The position numbers and the translations under genes were made by a program. Positions 1-12,063 of a stretch of DNA of 64,000 nt are shown one piece after another. A model generated the notes under the pieces. It was not told the origin of the DNA. It ran no database searches and saw nothing but the letters and a program-made list of their open reading frames with translations. The stretch is from Dactylis glomerata (taxonomy: Eukaryota; Streptophyta; Magnoliopsida; Poales; Poaceae). The stretch lies in NCBI GenBank assembly GCA_007115705.1, contig QXEO01000334.1:1769567-1833566 (forward strand), read 5' to 3'. Each line of letters opens with the position of its first letter. Position 1 is the first letter of the stretch.

Positions 1-1656
1 GGTGCCGGTGATGCTGCGTCGCCTCCTGGAATTCGTACACGTCTTCAAAACGGTATTAGACAACCAAAGAAATATACTGATGGGACTATCCGCTATGGTA
101 TGCTTGCATCCATAGATGAACCTTCTAATTTGTCTGCTGCTCTCAATGCTCCACATTGGCGTGCTGCTATGCAAGATGAATATGATGCTCTTATGGCTAA
201 CAAGACTTGGACTCTTGTTCCTTTCAGTTCTAACAAAAATCGGATTGATTGCAAGTGGGTATATCATGTCAAACAACGTGCTGATGGCTCTATTGATCGA
301 TACAAAGCACGCTTAGTTGCAAAAGGTTTCAAGCAACAGTATGGTATTGACTATGAAGATACTTTCAGTCCAGTTGTCAAAATTGCCACTATCAGAGTTG
401 TTCTATCTATTTCGGTCTTCCGTGGTTGGAGTCTTCGGCAGCTAGATGTCAAGAACGCGTTTCTGCATGGTGTTCTGGAAGAGGAAGTATACATGAAACA
501 ACCACCTGGTTTTGAACGTCCTGATGCCCCCCATCACATTTGCATGCTTGATAAAGCTCTTTATGGTTTAAAGCAAGCATGTCGAGCCTGGTACTCTCGG
601 TTAAGTGCCAAACTTCAGAATCTTGGTTTTCTTCCATCCAAAGCTGATACCTCTCTATTTCTCTATGATAAGTCTGGTGTTACTATTTTTGTCTTGATCT
701 ATGTTGATGACATCATTGTAACCAGCTCATCCGATGATGCTATCTCAGCTTTGCTTATAGATCTCAAGGCTCAGTTTGCTATCAAAGATCTGGGAAATCT
801 TCACTATTTTCTAGGCATTGAAGTCAAAAGGACACCGCAAGGTTTGCTTCTCACACAAGATAAATATGCCCGTGACATTCTCACCAAAGTTGGCATGCTC
901 GAGTGCAAGGCTGCACCTACACCACTGTCACCGTCCGAGCCTCTCTCCCTTCATCACGGGACTCCTCTTGGCCCGGAGGACAGTTCTCAGTATCGGAGCA
1001 TTGTTGGTGCTCTTCAGTATCTTACTCTTACTCGTCCAGACTTGTCGTTCTCTGTTAATAAGGTTTGTCAATATCTTCATGCTCCTACAACTGCGCATTG
1101 GACGGCTGCTAAACGTATTCTTCGCTATGTTAGAGACACATCTTAGCTTGGTATCACCTTCAGACCGTCTTCCTCCACTCTTTTAAGTGCCTTTTCAGAT
1201 GCTGATTGGGCTGGTTGTCTGGAAGACCGGCGTTCCACTGGAGGGTTTGCCATTTTTATTGGACCAAATTTAGTATCTTGGAGTGCTCATAAACAGGCTA
1301 CAGTGTCTCGATCTAGTACTGAAGCTGAGTACAAAGCCTTGGCAAATGCTACTACAGAACTAATTTGGGTTGAAGCCTTACTTACTGAACTTGGTGTTCA
1401 TCTATGTCAAAAGCCTTGTTTATGGTGTGATAACTTGGGTGCCACTTTTCTGTCTGCTAATCCAGTCTTTCATGCCCGTACCAAGCATATTGAGATTGAC
1501 TATCAGTTTGTTCGTGAACGAGTTGCTGAAAATCGTCTTGCCATCAAGTTTATCTCTAGCAAAGATCAAATTGCTGATGGGTTCACAAAGGCTCTTCCTG
1601 TCAAGAATCTTGATGAGTTTAAGCGTAATCTAAATCTCTCCCGAGCTTTAGATTAA
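1..1656 (+). pseudogene. Ty1/copia pol 3' part (reverse transcriptase and RNase H), broken by a stop
   Basis: The frame is open from base 1, so the element continues beyond the left window edge. It encodes the end of the copia polyprotein: a reverse transcriptase with the DCKWVY, KARLVAKGF and YVDDIIV motifs, followed by an RNase H with SDADWAGC, STEAEYKAL and WCDNLGA. An in-frame TAG at 1144-1146 separates RT from RNase H. The frame before and after the stop is the same, so this is a point nonsense change and not a frameshift. The protein closely resembles the C-terminal part of the intact copia element at 52909-57540, which has a sense codon at the equivalent place. The copy should not make a functional polyprotein. 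Confidence 0.93.
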
Positions 1657-1666
1657 GGGGAAGGGG

Positions 1667-1810
1667 TGTTGGAGTATGTATATGGTGTATGGTGTAGTAT
1701 AACGACCGTATATGTATACCTCTTGTATAGCCACGCAGGGGGCTTTTCCCTGCCTATATAACACGCAACCGATGGCCCGAGAGGGTACGCATCGTTCCAC
1801 CAAACTAACA
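1667..1810 (+). repeat. 3' LTR of the first copia element, with adjacent polypurine tract
   Basis: A purine tract (AAGGGGAAGGGG, about 1655-1666) follows the pol stop. The LTR then begins with TGTTGGAGTA and ends with CTAACA at 1810, about 144 bp. A CTATATA box lies at 1754-1760. The layout matches the 165-bp LTR at 57548-57712: both have a TGTT start, a TATA-like box, a run reading ATCGTTC or ATCGTTT near the end, and a CA end. The right end is placed by that comparison and by the change to gypsy-like sequence at 1811. Confidence 0.75.
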
Positions 1811-3480
1811 GTGATCATATACTAGATTGCTAGCAGGATGTAGCGATCCTCCACCGCGGGGACGTGAACCTGGGTACGTCGTGTACCAATCTCAATCCCA
1901 GAATCTCTAGTCGTTGCTCTTCCCCCGATCCTAAGTTCTTCATCTAGGACATTTGCCGAGCTAATCCTCGTCAATTGGCGCCGACCGTGAGGATCGCGGC
2001 GACTGCATTTTGTTATCCGGGCGGGATCCTTCAAATTATCTTTCGACAAAATCAGCAAATTTTGCGGCTGCCAACAGCAGCAGCCGGATCGCATCAGCGT
2101 TCATCTCGGTCGGCTCATCATCAGCGTCAGCGATCTCCGTCAAAACAATATTGATTCCTTCTAGCATCTGGAACAAGCATCAGAAAAAAAAGCTGCTACA
2201 GCCGACAAATACAAGTTCACGGAGAGGCAAGAGTTTAGCTGCCAAAGGCTAAAGCAACCAAGGAAAGCTACCTCACGTATGGCATATGAAAAAGAAGAGA
2301 TCGACGTCAAAACCGAGTCGTATTCCTCGAGGCCAAGTGAAAAAAGAAGAAGCAAAAAGCAAGTTGACATCCTGGTGGAACATCACGTGACGACCTTCAC
2401 AAGGCAAAAAAAAGAAATTGAAAGCTGACTATTTTCACGTGAAGATCGAGTTGTTCACCTCAAGATCCAAGTACGTACATACGTATTTGTTAGAAAAAGA
2501 TAGGGTCACCGGACTACTCGGACAATTCAGAGAAAAATATTTCGACTACTTCGCTCGGACTACTTCAAGAAAAATACTTCGACTACTTCGTCGACTACAT
2601 CTGCGTCAACTGTGGCTTGTTACGCTCGGGGGCTCACCACTGCGCAATCGCGCAAACTATCGGCAACGCTCGGGAGCTCGACATCAACTCGCCCCGGAGT
2701 GCGGAAACTCACACTTAAGACCTACGGTTTCGTTGACATCAGCAACGCGATGATCCCAACAGCGCTCGGGAGCTCGACAACAACTTCGCCTCCGATCGTG
2801 ATTGTGATTCTACGACAACAACTCGACTATGTCATCGTCGACTACGCCGCGCCGACTACGCTGCATCCGATAAAAGCTAAGTTTTCCTCTTCCAAGAGTC
2901 GATTATTGTTTAAATTTTGCCGCACCCGACACTCGGGGCTTGCATATCATTGACTTCGAAAAATTGCGAAAGCCCTAGTAGCTGGCGTTCCTTGTCGAAT
3001 ACTTGACAATTTAGTTTACAGTCGCAGAAGCTCGACTAACGGTTGGCAAGGCACAAACCTTGGGCGTCAGGCTAATGAAAAGGCTTAGCAAGTATCTTGA
3101 AATTCAAATGCGGCAAACGCATCACATTACGTCTGACCTGAGTAGCTGATCGAGCCGTGAGTGCATCAGGCTAATGAAAGGGTCTTACGTACGGGCAACA
3201 AAATTGCACAAAAAACATCGAGTTTTTATTTTACATACTACATCATTATTACAAGATGCAAAAACGCAATATTTCTGTAGAGATAAAGTATTTCACAACT
3301 ATTTATATTTTCTGCAGGAGCCGAACTTATTCGAGTAGTACAACTTGAGTCTATGCCCGGCTACAAGTACCTAAACATAGACTCGGGGGCTACTCCCATC
3401 GGGAGCGCTGGCCCCGCACCCGATAGAAAGACAATTTTGAGAAAGAATTCGGCTCTGCGCGCACCCGATAGAAAGACAAT
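1811..3480 (+). mobile_element. Gypsy-type LTR retrotransposon remnant, non-coding
   Basis: From 1811 the sequence changes to the leader of a gypsy-like element. It includes TTGGCGCCGACCGTGAGG near 1975, resembling the TGGCGCC primer-binding region common in grass gypsy elements. Further on are ACTCGGGGGCTACT near 3381, the kind of polypurine stretch that precedes a 3' LTR, and a short repeat CACCCGATAGAAAGACAAT near 3417 and 3461. No gag or pol domain is readable, so this is a decayed or large-internal non-autonomous element. The first copia element appears to have inserted into its LTR. The right boundary with the LINE 3' region (about 3480) is approximate. Confidence 0.55.
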
Positions 3481-6400
3481 GGTGGCTGCAAAGATAAGCT
3501 AACGAAAGAAGCTACATGTCCTCAAAGGTGAACTAAACATCGGCAATGTGATTAGTGTGCAACCAGCCACCCTGGCTGAATATAGCCCGAACAGCCGCCA
3601 TAAGTCGATTGCATCCAGTATCCATAGGTCCCGCTGCTCCGGCGGGAGAAGGTATGACCACATGTGAATCGAAGAAGCAGCACTGTGGATAACCTGCTAA
3701 AAATTTGGTTTGGCATTCCTGTTAAACACAACATCATTACGGCAATTCTATATTGCCCATACTAGAGCGCAAACCCCTACACGGATTCGGGCCTTTGTTT
3801 GTTTATCAATCACATTTAGCCAATTCCCAAAAAGATTATTGACACTAGTGGGAGGTGGTATGTTAAAAATGAAATGCACTACTCGCCAAACAAGACGAGC
3901 AAAAGGACAAGCTATAAAAAGATGGTCAATTGTTTCATGAGGTCCACAAAAGATGCATTTTGTACATCCTATCCATTGCCTTTTCGCAAAGTTATCTTTA
4001 GTTAGAATCACCTTTTGATAAAGGAATCACATAAAAATCTTAATTTTTAGTGGAACCTTAATTTTCCACAAGTATTTCTTTAGAAAGACCATATGCCCAT
4101 TCATGAAATCAGCATACATAGACTTAACCGAGAAAGAAGCCATGGTTGTGAGGTGCCATTTAAACCTATCCGGTTCATCATTAAGTTGTACCTTCATTAG
4201 TCTAGACACCAAATGTATCCAAGCATCCCATTTATCACCTATAAGAGCTCTATTAAACCTTATGTTTAATGGAGTTTGGTTTAATACATCAGCCACTAAC
4301 ACATTTTTAGTTCTGACAATATTATAGAGAGTTAGATATTAATTTGCTAATGATGTGTTAACAATCCAGATGTCCTCCCAAAAGCGTGTTCCTAGACCAT
4401 CTCCAATAACGAAGGAACCACGTTGAAAGAAATCATCTTTGACCCCATTATCCCTTTCCAAAATGGTAAATCTTGAGAGAGTGTTTTACCGCGTAGGTAT
4501 TTATTTGTAAGTAGTTCTTGCCAAAGACCTTCCTCTGAAAGTAATTTGAAAAGCCACTTACAAAGAAGACATCTATTTTTGATGATGAGAACCTTGTTAC
4601 CTAGACCCCATTGATCCTTTGGCCGACAAATAATGTTCCATCTAGTAAGTCTGTATTTCTTTTTGTGTTCATCACTTTGCCAAAAAAAAGTGATGTATGG
4701 AAATCTAAAATTTTGCTTACCCCTATGGGTATAGCAAAGAAGGATAGTAGGAACACCGGTAGGCTAGTTAAAACCGAGTTGATTAGTACCAATCGATCTC
4801 CATATGAGAGCAATTTTCCTAACCAGGAGGCAAGTTTCTTTTCAAATCGATCCTCTATGGTTTTCCATTCTTTATTCAGTAGCGTTCTATAATGAATAGG
4901 AATTCCTAAATACTTGAATGGTAAAGATCCTACTTTGCATCCAAAGATGGTTCTACAATTATCCTCCTCTTCTTTAGCCATACTAAAACAAAAAAATCGC
5001 TCGTATGAAAATTTATCTTCAAACCGGATAACTGCTCAAAAAAAGCTAGAATCAACTTCAAGTTTACGGCTTTCGCTAAATCATGTTCCCTGAACAATAT
5101 AGTGTCATCTGCATACTGAAGTATTGAGATGCCGCCTTCAACTAAATGGGGGACCAAACCGCCAACTTGACCATCCGCCTTTGCCCATGCAATTAGGATG
5201 GCAAGCATATCAGCAATAATATTGAACAAAATTGGAGACATAGGATCTCCCTGACGCAACCCCTTAGGCGTCTAAAAGTAATGTCCAATATCATCATTTA
5301 CTCGAATTCCCACACTCCCACCTTGGAAAAATCTGGCGATCCAGTTGCACCATTCGGGCAGGAATCCTTTCATGCGTAAATCTTGTTGAAGAAAGTCCCA
5401 TTTGACTTTATCATAAGCTTTTTCAAAATCTATTTTAAAAAGAACACCATTTATTTTCTTCCTCTGAAGTTCATGGATAATTTCATGTAGAACAACAACT
5501 CCTTCTAAGATGTTCCCACCAGGAATAAAAGCCGTTTGTTTTGGCCTAGTCACTTTGTGCGCAATCACAGTGTTTCTATTAGTACCAACCTTTGTAAAAA
5601 AATTAAAACTAACGTTGAGAAGACAAATTGGCCTGTACTGTTCTATTCTACTCGCATCCTCCTTCTTAGGTAGAAGCGTTATGACTCCAAAGTTTAGTTT
5701 ATACAATGGAAGATCTCCCTCTTTCAATTGCACAAACATTGCCATCAAATCATCTTTAATGACTGGCTAGAACTTTTGAAAAAACTCAGTAGGGAACCCA
5801 TCAGATCCTGGAGCATTATTATGTTCCATATTAGAAATGGCATCAAACACCTCCTCCTCTATAAAAGGAGATGTAAGAATAACCCTTTCCTCTTTCGATA
5901 ACTGAGGGATGTCTTGATTGACTTCTTCTCTCAAAGATACCGAACATGGCACGGGAGCACCAAACAACATTTTGTAATACTCAGTTATAAAAGTTTTGAG
6001 GTTTTCTTGACCCACAATGGTCCCCTCATCTTGCTCAAGCTGAAAGATCCGTTTCTTTCTATACTTTCCATTCGCAATTAAGTGAAAATACTTCATATTA
6101 TTTCCACCTTCTTGAATATGTTTAACCTTTGCTCGTTGAGCCCATTTGGTCTCTTCATCACGACGCAAATTTGATAAACACTCATTCGCCTCTTTTTTGG
6201 CTGCCCTCTCGGCAGCGTTTAGTGGAATGACTTCCGCTTTGAGGTCAAGATTGTCTATCAAAAGAGTAAGCCTTTCTTTCTCTTTTTTTATAGAAACCCG
6301 AAAGATTCTTTGCCTAACCACGCAGGACTGTCTAAGATGCCTAATTCTATTTTTCCATGTTTCAACAGGTGAATTACCAACATGAATGGAATTCCATTCA

Positions 6401-6524
6401 TTGGTGACCAATTCAGTAAAATCATCTCAGAGCATCCAAGATAGTTCAAACGAAAATGGGTTTTTATTGCCAATATGCGCGGATTCTCCAGAATCTATAA
6501 ATAAAGGTGTATGATCACCAAGAT
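3481..6524 (-). pseudogene. LINE (L1-type) ORF2 remnant: endonuclease end, reverse transcriptase, zinc-binding C-terminus
   Basis: On the minus strand the frames give, in order: the end of an EEP endonuclease (GDHTPL, about 6510-6525); a linker; RT with APGSDGFPTEFF (about 5780), the FKIDFEKAYDKV block (about 5420), RQGDPMSP (about 5255) and QYADDT (about 5110); the SLPFKYLGIPI thumb region (about 4920); and the zf-RVT domain (about 3750-3960). A TAG near 3533 ends the ORF. Several frameshifts and stops break the frame, so it is dead. The 5' half of the endonuclease and ORF1 are absent. The 5' junction falls inside an EXO70 fragment, consistent with 5'-truncated target-primed insertion. The 3' UTR is cut by the gypsy junction. 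Confidence 0.9.
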
Positions 6525-6596
6525 TGTTTATCAAAATGATGTTCTACTGTGCCTCATCATCATACAGCTCCGATTTATTGTCAATCTTGTTTTATA

Positions 6597-6754
6597 CTCC
6601 CTCTGTTTATAAATATAAGATGTTTTAGGTTTGTGAAGCAAATTTATCTAAACATCTTTTAGTGTGTAGGTTCACTCGAATATACACACTAAAACTTGTC
6701 TAGATATATTTGCTTCACAAACCTAAAACATCTTATATTTATAAACGGAGGGAG
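6597..6754. mobile_element. Stowaway (Tc1/mariner) MITE
   Basis: A 158-bp near-palindrome begins CTCCCTCTGTTTATAAATAT and ends with its inverted copy ...ATAAACGGAGGGAG. It is flanked by TA at 6595-6596 and 6755-6756, the mariner target duplication. The arms (ATCTTATATTTATAAA, TTTGTGAAGCAAAT) pair over most of the length. It sits within the EXO70 fragment. It is non-coding and would need a transposase in trans. Confidence 0.95.
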
Positions 6755-7040
6755 TAGATGTGTGATCAGCATCACCACCACGTGTCCCAAAGGAGTCATA
6801 TCAGAATTCTCCAGCTGACCACTCTCACAGTAATCAAGAAGATGATTCAGACAGTGGCTGTAACCTGCAAGCAATAGTACATAGTTCAGGACGTACGGTG
6901 TCATTAGGTGAATATCGCCTCAATTGGAGAACTATGAAAGATCCTCAAATAGAAGAAAAACCCACAAGAAACACCTGCTTCAAATGCTCGCCCCTCATTG
7001 TGTAGCCTCTCTTTTAGGCAAGTTTGCACTCGTACTGTTT

Positions 7041-8599
7041 TTTTTTTTTTTTTTGAATTTTCACCGGGGGGGAAGAATCCCCACTTGAATTTGTATTCAG
7101 TTGCCTATAAGGCTTTGCAGCCTAATGCAAGATGGGTTCAAAGGGACCAGAGTTACAAGGGGGAACGGAAGAAGAGCATAAACAAAAAGATACACACCAA
7201 CACACAAAAAGAGAGAGACCGTCGGCATAATCGACAGTCCCGATCAACCGAGTCCAAACCGGGGCACCGTGCCAACGACGGAGTCTAACGGAAGTGTGTG
7301 GACAAGACCACACAACGCCACGACACCACCTGCATCGGGGGTGTGGTCGACAGGCCACGCACAGCGAGACGACGCCACGGCAACCATCAACGAAGCCTAA
7401 CGGAAGCGCACCGCCAAGACCACCCAACGCCGCGACACCACCAGCATCGGGGGGGTGGTCGAAGGCAACGCGCAGTGAGACGACGCCACGGCACCCGAGC
7501 GCCACCGGCGTAGACAAATGGCTTCACGGCACCAAGACACACAAGCACCTCCTCAAAGCTTCCACAGCAGATCAGAACAAGCCTCCTCAAAGCTTCCACA
7601 GCAGATCAGAGCTTAACAAATGGCGGCAGCATCTTCCGTCGTTGCCGCGCAAGCCACCACGCGGAAACCTCACATCGCTGACCGGGCACCTGCCGATCTC
7701 GATGTCGTGCACGTCCAGCCCATGGAAAGCGTGAACGAGGCCGAAGATCTTCAAGACGGCGCCCTAAAGAGGGGAACGACGCGAAGACGCCGCCGCCGCC
7801 CAACCCCTTGTCGGGGTCTAGGCTTTCGCCCGAAGATCGTGGCCCGGGGTAGCGGGTGTCGAAGAACTCCACAGCGGCGCCTCAACACAGGATCACGACG
7901 TCCACAGACGCCGCCACCGCCGGCCGGCAAGCCGGACAAACCTTCGCCCGGAGCTTCGCCAGACCACCACCCCACGCTCGCAGACCGCTGCCCCGAGCAC
8001 CTCCAGCAAAGCAGCAGCGCCACTGCCCCGCCAGAGCCACCACCAAACTCGTCTCCAGCAGCAGCTAGAGGGACAGATAAGAGCGAGCTCGCCCTCGCCC
8101 AGATCCGCCGACCACCGAGGCTGCACCACCACTGCAGCAGGAGCCCGACGCTCCACCGTCACCGGGGAGCACCACCACCGGAGCTTGGGAAGCAGGCCGC
8201 CACCCCGCCATGCCAAGTTGGATGAGCCGGCGGGACAAGCCCGCAGAGCTCGCCGCCGTCGCTGCTCCGGACAAGCCGTCGTCGCCGAGGCGACCTGACC
8301 GCCGGAGAAGCACCGCCGAAGGTCGCCGGGCCGCCAGCCACCACCGCGCGACGCAGCCGGAGGAGGCCCGAGATCCCCCCGCCAGATCGCTCGCGAGGAC
8401 GCCGCAGCGCCAGAGCAAGGGCCGCGCCGCCGCCGTCCGCTACCTGGGCTTCGCCCGGCAGCATCTTCCGGCGGCGGCGGCCGGAGGGAGGACGGGAGGG
8501 GAGGGGCTGCTGGCGGCGGCGGCGGCTAGGGTTCGCCCGTGCCACCCGAGCTGAGCGACGCGGGCGCTGTCTCACTTCCCTCAAAAAACTCTTAGATTC
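7041..8599 (-). mobile_element. GC-rich non-autonomous retroposon with poly(A) tail and 14-bp target duplication
   Basis: CACTCGTACTGTTT occurs at 7027-7040 and again at 8600-8613. The left copy is followed by a T run (the poly(A) tail of a minus-strand insert), so a 1.56-kb retroposed sequence lies between. Read on the minus strand it starts GC-rich (about 8580-7500, many CCG/GCC repeats, a GAACCCTAGCCGCCGCC stretch) and ends near TTCAAGTGGGGATTCTTCCCC before the tail. Open frames on both strands are compositional, rich in Arg, Pro and Gly, with no recognisable domain. It could be the 5' and 3' non-coding parts of a deleted LINE or a processed transcript. The insertion structure is well supported; the family is not identified. 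Confidence 0.7.
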
Positions 8600-8660
8600 C
8601 ACTCGTACTGTTTCAACCAATGATTGAGTTTACAGAAGATGAGCTCGACCAATTCAATTG

Positions 8661-9060
8661 TGAAACACATATCATTATTTCAGTACGGATTTTCTAGGTT
8701 GGCTAAACAGTGCATAATAGAAACAAATTTCTCGGTGACTCTAAAGCTGTGCAGCCAATGATCGAACAGATGAAACATCACAAAGGGTTTTCCACTTTTC
8801 CTGGAAAAATTAGCATAACTAATAACATTTCAAACAAATTTGGCCAGAGGGCACTGAAAAAACAACAAAATGCAAACAAGCCTGAAGACTCCCTGATAAT
8901 CGAAGTATGGAACCAATCATGATCCAGATACATTGGGCATTGTTCTCCACAGTTCGCACATTTTGCACCATGCAGCGAAGAAACACCAAATTCTTCATGG
9001 GTTCTTTATCTCATTGCAATGCCCTGTGACAATTTTCTACATGAAAAGTTTGCTCGGATT
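8661..9060. other. 3' flank of the MATE gene
   Basis: About 400 bp between the EXO70/retroposon block and the MATE stop codon. It is AT-rich and non-repetitive, with no ORF resembling a known protein. It probably holds the MATE 3' UTR, read on the minus strand. No clear AATAAA signal was found by eye. Confidence 0.4.
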
Positions 9061-12000
9061 TTAAATGCTAAGAGGCTCTTCCTCCTCCGGTGTCATTTTT
9101 CCCATGGAAAGTGTGTATCTTGGATGTTTCCGTGTCGTCAGTTCAGACGAAGCGAAAACTCTGCCCTTTGCCTTCAAGACCTACGCACGGAAGCAGCAAA
9201 TACAGATAATATGCCTTGAATTAATATCGCCAAGAGACCGATAAAGCAGCATGCATGCAGGAAGTTTTGGTTTATGTGCTTACTTCTTTCTCCCAGCTGG
9301 TGCAGAGGGTGATTGACAGGAGCAATAGCATCTGAACTACGACTCCACACATTATTCCAAACCACAATCCCTACAAATCCAGACCCATACATATCAAAAT
9401 TTCATTCAACTCGGATGAATACAAGAGCGCTTCTGCTTCGGTACAACCCCCCCTCCTCAAACTCAAACACAACAACAGCCAAGATCGTTCCGTACCCCTT
9501 CGTAATTAAGGGCATGATGGTATTATTTAATTATTATGAATAATTAAATTGTATCTAGCCATGTATAAAACCGTATATCCCAAATAAATATGCACAGATC
9601 CGTACGCATCCATATACGTGTGAATCTATATGTTGTGATGGGTCCCGTCCTCGTCGACGGTGATGTTGGGCTGTTGGCTTTGGTCCCAACCTGATGAAGC
9701 TAGTGGAGTATTTTTCAGCGAATCAACTCCGGCGTGAACACCCACGTACAATCAACCTAGCAAGGCTGATGGATTTTGGTGGACACAACACGCACGCTAG
9801 GAGCTTGCCTCGATCAATGCTTTCTTAGTCTCTAGCTCTTCACATACGTATCGCTGAGACAACAAATCGATGGGAACGGATCTGGGATTGGGAATCCCAC
9901 CTCCATTCTTTCTGATCAGAACAAGGACTCGTGAAGGAATTATAATCCTAGTCTAAGACAAGCTCATGTTAATCCTAACAGGCGAGCGGTGGCACGCCAC
10001 AGCGGTGGTCGGTGGTCGTCGTCACCGGAGGCGGAGCCCCCAAGGTGTGACATCAACGTCTGGAAGCGGTCTCGGGGAAGAGATACAGGTAGATCGTATA
10101 GAATATGTGGGTTATACGGGCTGAAGTTTGGATCTAATAAAAACCGGATTAGAAGCTAATTAATAATGGCAAAAGACCAAATTGCCCATCTGAGTTTGGG
10201 GAGGGGGGGGGGGTGTACTTCACAATTTCTTATTTGAGGCTAGAGAAATACCGTTCCACCAAGATGGTAGACAAAGGCGAAACATAAGGCTGCTGGAATG
10301 CCCACAATGTAGTATGCACTGAGATTGACATAAGCCCCAACCTTTTGCCGGCCACAGCCCCTAACAATACCTAGAAAAATATCAAGGTCAGGCATGCTCA
10401 TGTACATATATTGTTGTGCAAGTAACACAATTCTAACAAGAGATGGAACAAGACAATGATGAAGAAAAGTATATCAAAAATAGGCTCTAGTACTTGCCAG
10501 ATTTGCTAGGGGCAATCCATATTTACCTGAAAGGACACATTGCAGGTCGTCGAATAAAAATGACACCGCAAGAACTGGCATCATTCTAGCAATGTATCCC
10601 ACCACTTCCTCCTCGTTGCTGTAGGCATGCCCCCATAATTTGCGGAACAAAACCATAAGAAGCCCAACTGATGTGCCTGTCACGACACCTAGAACCATGG
10701 TCACATGAGTAGCCAAGCGGGCAGCATCCGGTCGACCAGCCCCAAGCTCGTTTGAAACACGGGTGCTACAAAGGTGAGATAAACGATAATGACACTGCCA
10801 TTATAGTGATAGCATAGTAGAGGTTTATGAGTTTGAGTTGTTTATTCTGACCTTATGGCTGCGCCAAGACCGAATGGGATCATGAATACTAACGAACTCG
10901 TGTTTAGGCTGCAGGAGATTCAATAGTTAGTACCAGCAAATTAGGAGCAAACATAATTTGAAGTAGGTCATCAAAACATAGCTCACCATATGGACAGTAC
11001 CGAAGCCTCGAGCTTAGGATTTGGAAGAAGTCCAGAAAGAAGTACCAGGAGCTCAAATGACCACCACTCCAAGCTGGGATCAAGTTCAGTTAGAGATGGA
11101 ACAAGAATTCTGTCTGCAACTAGAATTTTGACTGAACTTGTAGTCTAACTCACCAGACCATAAGAGCAGATGGAACTGCAAGCCTCAAGAAGCTTGGGAT
11201 ATCACGGAAAGCCTCCTTTGACAACCCTGTCCACGTGGTAGTACAGGACGGGGAGAGCCTGATGTAGAGAGCCAAGATGGACACATTGGTGAGGTACGAG
11301 ATGGCATTGGCCAATGCCGCACCTTTGTTGCCAAGGCCAAATTTGTACACCAGCAGCCAGCACACCATCACATGGTTCAGCGCCGAGACGCCTGCGCTCA
11401 ACATCACCGGTAGGACGATGTTCTGTGTCTGCAGGAACCGAACATGGCACTGCAGCAGTTCGTACACAAACAATGATGGGATCATCCACCGGATGTAGCT
11501 CCCTGCCCCCATGGCGATTTCCGGGTCCTGGCCAAAGAGCACAAGGATCTGGCCGGTGTACATCCAGATCACAGCAACAACAGAGCTCACCAGAGTAAGC
11601 ACAACAATTGCCCTCTGCTTGTATATGCCAAGAAGATTGTACTGCTTTGCTCCGAAGGCTTGCCCACACAGTGTGTCCAAGCTGCTCGACATGCCAGACT
11701 GAAATCATTATGAACAAACATGTCGCAGAGCCTTAAAGTTGCTGTTGAACTTCAGTTAATTGTTCGTTTAGCAGCTCCAACATATGAAAATGAAAGGGAT
11801 GTGATGACATAGTATACCAACAGACTGAAACCAGTAACACCAGCAAAGGAGGTGGCGATGGAGGCACTGGAGAGGGCAAGCTCGCCAAGGTGGCCAACGA
11901 ACATGACAGATATCATCTGGACAACATTCTGCAGGAGGCATCCGGCAATGAGGGGTCCAGCAAGGTACAGCTGCTTCCTAACCTCAATCACCACCAGGCT

Positions 12001-12063
12001 CTCTCCTACCCCTCCTGTCTTCTGAGTGTTGCCTCCAACAATGGGAGCCATGCTATGCTCCAT
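9061..12063 (-). CDS. MATE family multidrug and toxic compound extrusion transporter (DETOXIFICATION-like), 8 exons, 499 aa
   Basis: Exons on the minus strand: 12063-11818, 11698-11154, 11073-10987, 10908-10852, 10765-10527, 10370-10252, 9370-9284, 9180-9061. All junctions are GT..AG and phases join without a stop, giving 1500 nt. The start ATG at 12063 gives MEHSMAPIVGG. The protein shows the plant MATE order: membrane entry (YLAGPLIAGCLLQNVVQMISVMFVGHLGELALS), GMSSSLDTLCGQAFGAKQY, the STRVSNELGAGRPDAAR loop, IVRGCGRQKVGAYVNLSAYY, the GLWFGIMCGVVVQ helix and a charged cytosolic tail ending EEEEPLSI. About 500 residues and 12 helices is normal for the family. Such proteins are proton-coupled exporters of secondary metabolites, xenobiotics or organic acids at the plasma membrane or tonoplast. 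The substrate cannot be told from sequence. No disabling change was seen. Confidence 0.93.
9525..9549. repeat. Short perfect inverted repeat in MATE intron 7
   Basis: ATTTAATTATT and its reverse complement AATAATTAAAT surround a 3-base centre (ATG), giving 11-bp perfect arms. It lies in the long intron between exons 6 and 7 (10251-9371). It may be a decayed MITE core or chance in AT-rich sequence. Confidence 0.5.

Larger units (their letters stand above)
6525..8660 (-). pseudogene. EXO70-like: EXO70 exocyst subunit gene fragment, disrupted by insertions
   Basis: Three minus-strand pieces match the C-terminal domain of plant EXO70, a subunit of the exocyst complex that tethers secretory vesicles. 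About 6760-6920 reads HLMTPYVLNYVLLLAGY and then MTPLGHVVVMLITHL, the usual (H)P(M)TRYVMNY and MTPLGRR blocks. About 6525-6595 reads KSELYDDEA followed by IILINNL, the usual KS.LY.D.A...FLMNNL block. About 6930-7026 carries a poorer match in another frame. A Stowaway MITE separates the first two pieces, a LINE ends the second, and a 1.56-kb retroposon splits the upstream part (flank resuming at 8614). Frameshifts and stops are present. The N-terminal region and the extreme C-terminus are not visible. The upstream limit near 8660 is a guess. Confidence 0.72.

Noticed and set aside
7294..8554. Long open frames on both strands in the GC-rich block
   Set aside because: They overlap on all frames, are dominated by Arg, Pro and Gly and lack domains. 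High GC removes stop codons by chance, and the block is a retroposed insert.
11202..11717. Alternative frame overlapping MATE exon 2
   Set aside because: The frame conserved in the MATE family is the other one and joins all exons in phase.
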